Source: CAIJMU01 sp035531315 (GTDB taxonomy: Bacteria; Spirochaetota; Spirochaetia; Treponematales; Rectinemataceae). From it: 5,752 nt of DNA. Below the pieces are notes generated by a model. The model was not told the origin of the DNA and made no database searches. It saw only the letters and a program-made list of their open reading frames with translations. Made by a program: the position numbers and the translations under genes. The DNA is taken from assembly GCA_035531315.1 (NCBI GenBank), contig DATKTD010000175.1:1-5752 (forward strand), given 5' to 3'. Positions 1 through 3,501 of this stretch are shown piece after piece; positions within the stretch are counted from its first letter, which is position 1, and each line of letters opens with the position of its first letter.

Positions 1-752
1 ACGTCTAGAATCGCAACACGATAGCCGAGAGAGAAAGCCGCCTCCAGGTCGCGGACAGCCTCTTCCCCCTTCGACCATTCCGATACGAAGTCGACGCCGA
101 CAGGCTCCGCCACTCCCATCTGCATAAATCGTTTCTGAAGCGTTTTCGGCCTAAGTTCCAATTCGATGAAAATAACCTTTGATTGCATCGTATTGCGGCC
201 CAGCCACGGCTTGCCGGAGCCGATAGCAAGAGCGCCTTGCATCCATAAGAGGGTCTTTCCATTCGCCTTGCCTGCCGTAAGTGTCACGAGACCGGACTCA
301 GGCAAGAGGCCTTCAACAGTATCGCGCGTCGGCCCATAGTCGGCGGCCATGAGGTCACGCCCAGTAATGATCTTGGGAAGCCTTAAGGCGCGAGCGTGCA
401 GCGCTTCCCCTGCCTTCAATGTCGCTATCGCCTCGCCAACCTCAGCGGCACCAAACTTGTGCCCTGGGTCCGGGCCGAGGCTATGCGAGCTCCCCTCGGA
501 CAACGCGCGAGCCATCACCGTGGCCATCGTGGCCGGGTTGACTCCGGCTTCCACGTAGCCAGCGACCTTTTCGTGGTAATCGCTTGCAACAGCCCGAACC
601 TGCAACAGGTCGTGGCCTGAGAGCTTGCCTTCGCGGAGGCGGCGGGCAACTTCTTTGAGTTCGGGAGGCGCGTCTTCGGCGAGACCCTTCAAGATGAGGG
701 CGAGTTCCTTGACGTTGGCCGCTAATTCAAAATCAATCTGTGTGGTACTCAC
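1..752 (-). CDS. RepA-like / AAA_25-type P-loop ATPase, 3' part cut by the window edge
   Basis: 250 codons are visible, starting at a GTG at 752; the gene continues past base 1. The first ~125 residues are helical and charged, with no recognised motif. A segment reading RDLMAADYGPTRDTVEGLLP (132-151) then leads into the ATPase core, as in many phage and plasmid RepA-like helicase ATPases. The Walker A motif is A160-GKAN-GKT167, which fits [AG]-x4-GK[ST] with Ala in the first position. VIFIELEL (193-200) occupies the place of the usual strand after the P-loop, and RVAILD (245-250) at the edge is the likely Walker B strand. The expected role is DNA replication or helicase loading for the element. 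GTG is chosen because an in-frame stop lies about 30 bases upstream and no other start occurs between. The start overlaps the preceding stop by four bases (GTGA), implying translational coupling. Hexamer formation and true helicase activity cannot be judged from this fragment. Confidence 0.85.
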   Translation of the reverse strand, partial: MSTTQIDFELAANVKELALILKGLAEDAPPELKEVARRLREGKLSGHDLLQVRAVASDYHEKVAGYVEAGVNPATMATVMARALSEGSSHSLGPDPGHKFGAAEVGEAIATLKAGEALHARALRLPKIITGRDLMAADYGPTRDTVEGLLPESGLVTLTAGKANGKTLLWMQGALAIGSGKPWLGRNTMQSKVIFIELELRPKTLQKRFMQMGVAEPVGVDFVSEWSKGEEAVRDLEAAFSLGYRVAILD

Positions 753-940
753 GTTCTGGCCGCCTTTGGAGGCAGCTTCCGGCTAATCGTGGCACCTTGT
801 TCGATTCGCACGACCTCACCCTCGTAAAAGCAGGCAGTGAAGGTGAGTTCTCCGAATTGCGGAATGTCTTTGAAAAGTTTGCGGAGTTCCGGAAGGAGAG
901 AGTCCAGGATGGCGGCTCCGCGATCGGTAGCGCCGTTCAC
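749..940 (-). CDS. Small DUF2292-like hypothetical protein (63 aa)
   Basis: The middle reads as a helix (LLPELRKLF, 15-23) followed by two strands with a turn (FGELTFTACFYEGEVVRIEQG, split at the turn near residue 38). This is the pattern of the small YezD/DUF2292 family: a 'G(S/E)(V/L)T' strand, then a 'GxVVxIE' strand. The family's biochemical function is unknown to me, and the match is by eye. The start is placed at GTG 940: an AAGGGG Shine-Dalgarno lies six bases upstream, and the start follows the HTH gene's stop with one base between. A TTG at 982 in the same frame would add 14 residues but would overlap the HTH gene by 41 bases. The stop overlaps the ATPase start by four bases. The gene is therefore the middle member of a coupled three-gene operon, which supports it being real. 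Confidence 0.7.
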   Translation of the reverse strand: MNGATDRGAAILDSLLPELRKLFKDIPQFGELTFTACFYEGEVVRIEQGATISRKLPPKAART

Positions 941-941
941 C

Positions 942-1118
942 TTAGACCCCTTCGGGTAAGGCCGAAGCGACGATCTTGGCAACCGTCTCCTCGGCGATCA
1001 GGCGACGCGATCCAAGTTTGACGCTTGGAATCCTCCCATCCTCGGCCATCCTGTAGACCGTGATGCGCGCCAGGCCCAGCCGTTCGGCTACCTGCGCAAT
1101 TGAAATCAATTTTCCCAT
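942..1118 (-). CDS. Excisionase/AlpA-type helix-turn-helix DNA-binding protein (58 aa)
   Basis: The product is a 58-residue MerR-like winged HTH of the excisionase (HTH_17) type. Helix one and the recognition helix fall in ISIAQVAERLG (5-15) and ARITVYRMAEDG (17-28). The typical IPSVKLGSRRLI (30-41) follows as the wing, then a short helix EETVAKIV. Proteins of this family act as recombination directionality factors (Xis) or as AlpA-like transcription activators of integrase genes in prophages and satellites. Which role applies here cannot be told from sequence. The ATG at 1118 has a strong GAGGAG Shine-Dalgarno (1125-1130) six bases upstream. The gene is first in an operon with the 63-residue protein and the RepA-like ATPase, with a single base to the next start. 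Its upstream leader is long and structured (1119-1351). At 58 codons it is easily lost to minimum-length filters. Confidence 0.9.
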   Translation of the reverse strand: MGKLISIAQVAERLGLARITVYRMAEDGRIPSVKLGSRRLIAEETVAKIVASALPEGV

Positions 1119-1124
1119 GAAATG

Positions 1125-1144
1125 CTCCTCGGCGATCCTTCGCC
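1125..1144 (-). promoter_or_regulatory. Ribosome binding site of the HTH gene with an adjacent small hairpin
   Basis: GAGGAG at 1125-1130 is the Shine-Dalgarno, six bases before ATG 1118. Immediately upstream on the transcript, GGCGA-AGGA-TCGCC (1131-1144) can form a five-pair hairpin with a four-base loop. It abuts the Shine-Dalgarno without hiding it. The ribosome site is well supported. Any regulatory role of the hairpin is speculative. Confidence 0.6.
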
Positions 1145-1191
1145 CTTCCTCCGCGCGTCATCGCGACGCTCGATTCCACGCCCGAATCCGT

Positions 1192-1320
1192 TCAGGCGAG
1201 CCTAGAACCTCCAAACACGAAAAAGGACGCCCCTCTCGCCACGGTTTCCCATGGCGGTAAGATGCGTCCTCTCGGTACGATTCGGGATTGCTCCCTACGA
1301 ATTGTAGAAACTAGGTTCAT
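1192..1320 (-). CDS. Possible 42-codon leader ORF upstream of the HTH operon
   Basis: An ATG at 1320 is preceded by GGAG (1327-1330) with six bases between, a good ribosome site. The frame stays open for 42 codons to a TGA at 1192. It runs straight through the terminator-like hairpin at 1220-1270 and ends about 70 bases before the HTH start. The predicted peptide begins MNLVSTIRRE and has seven arginines, several with AGG, AGA or CGA codons. It matches no family I recognise. Ribosomes on this frame would melt the hairpin, so it could be a leader peptide controlling readthrough. It could equally be a chance ORF in GC-rich DNA. The main support is the good ribosome site and its position after a candidate promoter. 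Confidence 0.3.
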   Translation of the reverse strand: MNLVSTIRREQSRIVPRGRILPPWETVARGASFFVFGGSRLA

Positions 1321-1351
1321 GCCGTGCTCCGGACGTCATCACGACGTTCCG
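1219..1351 (-). ncRNA. Candidate short RNA or attenuated leader between promoter and terminator
   Basis: The promoter at 1358-1386 predicts transcription from about 1351, and the hairpin with T tract ends at about 1219. The product would be an RNA of about 130 bases with a 5' hairpin (1328-1353), a small GGGA-GCAA-TCCC stem (1284-1295) with a GNRA-type loop, and a terminator. I match it to no known RNA family. The boundaries are predicted only from the promoter and hairpin positions. Confidence 0.3.
1220..1270 (-). terminator. Terminator-like hairpin inside the HTH-operon leader (possible attenuator)
   Basis: On the minus strand AGGACGC (1264-1270) pairs perfectly with GCGTCCT (1224-1230), and a run of T (1220-1224, shared in part with the stem) follows at once. 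Inside lies a second stem: CGCCA plus two further pairs after one mismatch (1237-1244 with 1249-1256), closed by a four-base loop. A stem directly followed by T residues is the form of an intrinsic terminator. It lies about 100 bases downstream of the start predicted from the promoter at 1358-1386 and about 100 bases upstream of the HTH start. It could therefore act as an attenuator, end a short RNA, or end transcripts arriving from the integrase side. Confidence 0.6.
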
Positions 1352-1353
1352 GA
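1328..1353. repeat. Inverted repeat at the predicted transcription start (operator or 5' RNA hairpin)
   Basis: TCCGGACGTC (1328-1337) is repeated in inverted orientation as GACGT-T-CCGGA (1343-1353). The stem has ten pairs, one bulged T and a five-base centre (ATCAC). It begins where the promoter at 1358-1386 should start transcription. It could be a repressor operator overlapping +1, for example for the HTH protein or a phage repressor, or a hairpin at the 5' end of the transcript. The GGAG that would serve the 42-codon leader ORF overlaps its distal arm. Confidence 0.5.
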
Positions 1354-1357
1354 AGAG

Positions 1358-1386
1358 AAGATATTCCTTCACAAGGCAGATGTCAA
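1358..1386 (-). promoter_or_regulatory. Sigma70-type promoter for the HTH/ATPase operon leader
   Basis: On the minus strand a perfect -35 TTGACA (1381-1386) is followed after exactly 17 bases by TATCTT (1358-1363), which matches the -10 consensus at four of six positions. It lies in the most AT-rich part of the element and points at the HTH gene 240 bases downstream. No comparable promoter is visible in the GC-rich 1119-1219 stretch, so this is the best candidate for driving the operon. Confidence 0.6.
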
Positions 1387-1407
1387 GACGCAATTGCGAT
1401 AATCCCT

Positions 1408-1437
1408 GATATAAGCTTAATCCACCTACATAGTCAA
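1408..1437 (-). promoter_or_regulatory. Weaker second promoter candidate, tandem with the one at 1358-1386
   Basis: TTGACT (1432-1437) and TATATC (1408-1413) on the minus strand are 18 bases apart. Each box matches consensus only partly (five and four of six). It would start transcription near 1401, just upstream of the stronger promoter, in the same direction. This may be chance in an AT-rich patch. Confidence 0.3.
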
Positions 1438-1471
1438 ACGACGGTATCACGGGAAGGCTCGTGCCTTACGC

Positions 1472-1552
1472 TACAATGAATTACAACGCAGATTCACTAG
1501 CCGTGAATGCTAGTGGTTGTACGTTGTGGTACAACCTCGAAGGTACTTTCGA
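1472..1552. repeat. Cluster of inverted repeats and TACAA-type motifs
   Basis: Several dyads are packed together. CACTAGC/GCTAGTG (1495-1501 and 1509-1515) has an overlapping ATTCAC/GTGAAT (1492-1497 and 1503-1508). GGTTGTAC/GTACAACC (1515-1522 and 1529-1536) is a perfect eight-base arm pair with a six-base centre. A near-perfect 16-base palindrome lies at 1537-1552. TACAA occurs at 1472 and again exactly ten bases later at 1482, then inverted at 1517-1521 and direct at 1530-1534. This looks like a protein-binding array: integrase/Xis arm sites, an iteron-like origin, or an operator. It overlaps the last codons of the 84-codon ORF, so coding constraint does not explain it. Confidence 0.6.
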
Positions 1553-1751
1553 GCGGCATTTCGTTGACGACGGGGGCGGGGGCTCGGGCCTTGCCGATGT
1601 TGGCGGTGTTGATGGTGCGACCGTCGCGGCCCTGAGTCTTGGTTGACTGCGGAATATCCGCAGTGGACTCGCCTTTAACATTGCGAACTGTTTTTTCGTC
1701 CACTGTCCCGGCGGGATAGTCGCCTTTTAGCGACTCCAGAAACTCGCCCAT
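1497..1751 (-). CDS. Doubtful hypothetical protein (84 aa)
   Basis: This open frame starts with an ATG at 1751 and encodes a hydrophilic 84-residue product with no recognised motif, no membrane segment and no signal peptide. It starts MGEFLESLKGDYPAG and is Thr/Ala/Pro-rich in its second half. Codon use is not unlike its neighbours, which gives some support. Against it, the ATG directly abuts the T tract of the terminator at 1752-1785. The only ribosome-site-like bases (AGGCGG) lie in that terminator's stem, and its 3' end runs into the dyad cluster. It would need readthrough from the integrase transcript. A GTG at codon 17 is an alternative start. It may be non-coding. Confidence 0.4.
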   Translation of the reverse strand: MGEFLESLKGDYPAGTVDEKTVRNVKGESTADIPQSTKTQGRDGRTINTANIGKARAPAPVVNEMPLESTFEVVPQRTTTSIHG

Positions 1752-1785
1752 AAAAAGCCGCCTGTCCGGGGAGGTGGCAGGCGGC
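1752..1785 (-). terminator. Intrinsic terminator of the integrase/60-aa operon
   Basis: On the minus strand GCCGCCTG (1778-1785) and CAGGCGGC (1757-1764) form a perfect eight-pair GC-rich stem with a 13-base loop, followed immediately by TTTTT (1752-1756). It lies about 20 bases after the stop of the 60-residue gene. A second perfect eight-base inverted repeat, CTCGCCCA/TGGGCGAG (1743-1750 and 1791-1798), encloses the whole structure, so a longer two-part stem is possible. Confidence 0.75.
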
Positions 1786-1803
1786 GGAGGTGGGCGAGGA
1801 AAT

Positions 1804-1986
1804 CTATTCTAGCGAAGTATCGCAGAGTCGCCGGACGTTGGCCATCTCCGCCCGGAGCCGCGCCAATTCGGCGGCCTCGTCGCTGATCATGGCGAGAGCG
1901 AAACGCAAGGCGGAGGCCCTGCCCTGCGCGAAGGCGCAAGGATCGGCCTCGGCTTCGGCGAGGGCACGCTTCAATGTTTCGATCAT
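1804..1986 (-). CDS. Small helical hypothetical protein coupled to the integrase (60 aa)
   Basis: The 60-residue product (MIETLKRALAEAEAD at the start, EAAELARLRAEMANVRRL at 37-54) is rich in Ala, Leu, Glu and Arg and looks wholly helical. The C-terminal half has heptad-like spacing suggestive of a short coiled coil. I recognise no family. Its ATG at 1986 overlaps the integrase stop as ATGA. A GGGGG run inside the last integrase codons lies about six bases upstream, so translation is probably coupled to that of the integrase. A terminator follows about 20 bases after the stop, so it completes a two-gene operon. A role in recombination, for example binding the integrase, is only a guess from position. 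Confidence 0.7.
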   Translation of the reverse strand: MIETLKRALAEAEADPCAFAQGRASALRFALAMISDEAAELARLRAEMANVRRLCDTSLE

Positions 1987-3158
1987 GACGCGCCCCCAAT
2001 CTTCGCGGGCTTAGGCGCTAAGGCGGTGGCCATGCGCTCGCGGGCATCGGCGAAGTCGACGACGTTGTCGGAGTGCGAATAGTGCTCCATCATGGCGGCG
2101 CTCTTGTGACCGGCCAGCCTCATTACCGCGAAATCGGGAAGGCCTGTCGCGCGGGAAAGCGAAACGAAGAGGTGCCGCAAACCGTGGAAAACGAGATTCC
2201 TGTCGACCTGCGCCTGGTCGTCTATGCCGATGCGGCGTAGGACTCGGGCGAGGCCCCCCTCGATAGCCTTCTTCGAGAAAGGCAGATTGACCTTCGCTTC
2301 GTTCCATAGGGCGAAAGTCGGCGTGTACGGGGCTTCCCTCACGCATAGGTCGAGAGCTTCGAGGACGGGGTCGGGAAGCGGAACGTCGCGGCGGCTCCCG
2401 CACTTCGGCCCCTTTAGCGCCGACTCCCCTTCAACCCAATTGCTTTGGACATGGACGGTCTTCGCGTCGCGGTCGATGTCGGCCCACTGGAGGCCGCGCG
2501 CCTCGCCCAGCCTGAGCCCGCACAGGGCACCGAGGAGGACGGCAGCCACAACGCGCGGGCTCTCGTCGTCGATGGCGATGATCTTCCTTATCTCGTCGAG
2601 GGACAGGGTCCCGCGAGCGCGGGGCGTGTCGGCCGACTTGCTCAGGTACTCCAGGGGGTCGGCTGCCCGATGCTGGCGCGCCCAATGGGTCACAGGCACG
2701 CGCAGGGCCGCGATGACGGCATTCTGTGTCCTGCCGCTTGACCCTCGCTCGGCCATGGCGTTCAGAATTTTCTCTATTTGGGGAACGCCGAGGCTAGAGA
2801 GCCTGGTCGTCTTTAGCGGCTCGGCAAGATGCTTCCCGACGAGATATGCGGATATCCTTATGTAACCGATCGACAAAGGCTTGCCGTTGCGCTTTTTCGT
2901 CAAAGCGTAGTCGCTGTCCGGGCTCCAGAATTGCTGGAGGTAGTCGACGACGTAAGGGTCGGCCGTCGCGGTCCCCGACTTCTCCAATAAGGCCTTCGCC
3001 TCCAGGACAGCCCTCGTCGCCGAGGTAGCATCGAGGGTCTTCGTCCGAAGAATTGACCCATCCTCGGCGAAAAACCGGGCATTGAACCGAATGACGGTTT
3101 TTCCCGTCGCTCGATCTTTCGATTCCCTCTTGTAAACACGAAACGGAGAACGCGCCAT
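1983..3158 (-). CDS. int: Tyrosine recombinase / phage-type integrase (391 aa)
   Basis: This site-specific recombinase would insert and excise the element at the neighbouring tRNA gene. All catalytic landmarks are present: Arg216 in CGLRLGEARG, Lys252 in the LKGPKCGSRRDVPL beta-hairpin, His325 and Arg328 in HGLRH, His351 in LAGHKSAAMMEHYSH, and nucleophile Tyr360. The first ~65 residues (SPFRVYKR, then RFNARFFAEDGS) look like an arm-binding beta-sheet domain. Residues 66-175 form the SAM-like core-binding domain, and residues from about 180 form the catalytic domain. The length is normal and the frame intact, so the enzyme is probably active. The ATG at 3158 is preceded by GGGGG (3164-3168) at five-base spacing. 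No convincing promoter of its own lies between it and the tRNA. It overlaps the 60-residue gene downstream by four bases. Confidence 0.97.
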   Translation of the reverse strand: MARSPFRVYKRESKDRATGKTVIRFNARFFAEDGSILRTKTLDATSATRAVLEAKALLEKSGTATADPYVVDYLQQFWSPDSDYALTKKRNGKPLSIGYIRISAYLVGKHLAEPLKTTRLSSLGVPQIEKILNAMAERGSSGRTQNAVIAALRVPVTHWARQHRAADPLEYLSKSADTPRARGTLSLDEIRKIIAIDDESPRVVAAVLLGALCGLRLGEARGLQWADIDRDAKTVHVQSNWVEGESALKGPKCGSRRDVPLPDPVLEALDLCVREAPYTPTFALWNEAKVNLPFSKKAIEGGLARVLRRIGIDDQAQVDRNLVFHGLRHLFVSLSRATGLPDFAVMRLAGHKSAAMMEHYSHSDNVVDFADARERMATALAPKPAKIGGAS

Positions 3159-3218
3159 ACAGACCCCCAGCCGCGCGGTAACACGGACGGTAAATCGGTG
3201 ATAGGCGGTCTCCGTTTC
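3140..3218. repeat. Ten-base inverted repeat spanning the integrase start
   Basis: GAAACGGAGA (3140-3149, inside the first integrase codons) is matched exactly by its reverse complement at 3209-3218, 59 bases away. Around the right copy lie several short CGGT-containing repeats (CGGTAA at 3177-3182 and 3189-3194; TCGGTG further right). The arrangement would suit arm-type integrase sites or autoregulation of int, but ten bases could also recur by chance. Confidence 0.4.
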
Positions 3219-3267
3219 TCGGTGGACCTCTCGTTCTAACTCTTTTTAGGAGTTGAACTTACTTTCG
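3159..3267. other. Integrase-tRNA gap, probable attachment-site arm
   Basis: These 109 bases hold no ORF. They lie between the integrase start and the tRNA 3' end, where the attachment site of such elements normally falls. They contain one copy of the 10-base inverted repeat, the CGGT-type short repeats, and a bulged nine-pair dyad at 3233-3258. I see no clear promoter for int in this stretch. The exact crossover point cannot be set without the other end of the element. Confidence 0.6.
3233..3258. repeat. Dyad beside the tRNA 3' end, core-site-like or terminator-like
   Basis: GTTC-T-AACTC (3233-3242) and GAGTTGAAC (3250-3258) are inverted repeats of nine bases. One bulged T lies at 3237, and a seven-base centre TTTTTAG separates the arms. 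The dyad starts nine bases beyond the tRNA 3' end. Arms of nine flanking seven bases resemble a tyrosine recombinase core site. As RNA it would be a stem-loop after the tRNA, without a following T tract on the minus strand. Confidence 0.5.
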
Positions 3268-3341
3268 TGGAGGTGATCGGAATTGAACCGACGACCTCTT
3301 GAATGCCATTCAAGCGCTCTAGCCAACTGAGCTACACCCCC
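3268..3341 (-). tRNA. tRNA-Ala (anticodon GGC)
   Basis: The gene folds as a complete 74-base cloverleaf. The acceptor arms GGGGGTG/CACCTCC contain the G3-U70 pair that marks alanine tRNAs, and the discriminator is A73. The anticodon stem CTTGA/TCAAG closes the loop ATGGCAT with anticodon GGC, reading codon GCC, which is very common in the genes to the right. The T arm is GTCGG-TTCAATT-CCGAT. The 3' CCA is not encoded; the bases after A73 are CGA. The 3' end faces the integrase, as expected for an integration target that is restored on insertion. No damage is visible, so the tRNA should be functional. Confidence 0.97.
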
Positions 3342-3352
3342 GAAGCGAGGGC

Positions 3353-3382
3353 ACTATAGGAGAAAAAACGGCAACGTGTCAA
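3353..3382 (-). promoter_or_regulatory. Promoter of tRNA-Ala
   Basis: On the minus strand TTGACA (3377-3382, perfect) and TATAGT (3353-3358, five of six) are separated by 18 bases. Transcription would begin about 3346, leaving a leader of only a few bases before the mature tRNA 5' end at 3341. This is typical of strong stable-RNA promoters. Confidence 0.8.
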
Positions 3383-3405
3383 TATCGTAAATTGCGTGAC
3401 ACGTT
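3373..3405. repeat. Perfect 9-bp inverted repeat between divergent promoters
   Basis: AACGTGTCA (3373-3381) and TGACACGTT (3397-3405) are exact inverted copies with a 15-base centre. The left arm overlaps the -35 box of the tRNA promoter. The right arm ends five bases before the -35 of the plus-strand promoter at 3410. Position and symmetry suit a dimeric regulator's operator, and no known motif is recognised. Confidence 0.5.
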
Positions 3406-3409
3406 CATC

Positions 3410-3438
3410 TTGATCGTCATGCTCCCTCTCTTTAGAAT
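3410..3438 (+). promoter_or_regulatory. Promoter for the 560-aa protein gene
   Basis: TTGATC (3410-3415) and TAGAAT (3433-3438, five of six) are exactly 17 bases apart on the plus strand. Transcription from about 3445 would give a leader of about 57 bases before the GTG at 3502. It diverges from the tRNA-Ala promoter. Confidence 0.65.
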
Positions 3439-3452
3439 CGAGTATGCATCAC

Positions 3453-3468
3453 GGAACCTTGTGGTTCC
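3453..3468 (+). promoter_or_regulatory. Hairpin in the leader of the 560-aa protein mRNA
   Basis: GGAACC-TTGT-GGTTCC is a perfect six-pair stem with a four-base loop, about eight bases from the predicted mRNA start. It lies well upstream of the Shine-Dalgarno (GGAGG at 3493-3497) and is not followed by a T tract. It is therefore more likely a 5' stabilising hairpin or a binding site than a terminator. Confidence 0.4.
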
Positions 3469-3501
3469 CCTGTAGCGCGCCCAAGGCCGGGAGGAGGAGC
3501 C

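Larger units (their letters stand above)
1..3267. mobile_element. One end of an integrative element (prophage, satellite or island) inserted at tRNA-Ala
   Basis: A tyrosine recombinase gene lies about 110 bp from the 3' end of a tRNA gene. Beyond it come an excisionase-type HTH protein and a RepA-like ATPase, all on the same strand. This is the common layout of a tRNA-targeting prophage, phage satellite or integrative element. The right boundary should lie at or just beside the tRNA 3' end (around 3233-3291). The left end and its attachment repeat are outside the window. No capsid, tail, relaxase or conjugation gene is visible, so the class of element is open. Codon use here is less uniformly GC-ending than in the genes right of 3500, consistent with foreign origin. 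The boundary is inferred, not proven by a repeat. Confidence 0.75.

Noticed and set aside
941..982. TTG at 982 as the start of the DUF2292-like protein
   Set aside because: It would overlap the HTH gene by 41 bases. GTG 940 has an AAGGGG ribosome site at six bases and follows the HTH stop directly.
1461..1646. A 61-codon plus-strand open frame, and a 66-codon minus-strand frame at 1481-1681
   Set aside because: Neither has a ribosome site or a plausible protein, and both overlap the dyad cluster and the better-looking 84-codon frame.
2224..2865. A 213-codon plus-strand open frame within the integrase
   Set aside because: The Arg/Ser-rich product is typical of an antisense shadow. The integrase on the other strand has all catalytic residues.
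3081..3291. A ten-base match, ATTGAACCGA, at 3081-3090 (inside int) and at 3282-3291 (tRNA T arm), considered as an attachment repeat
   Set aside because: It is short, lies inside the integrase coding region on the same side of the junction, and has no extended flanking identity.
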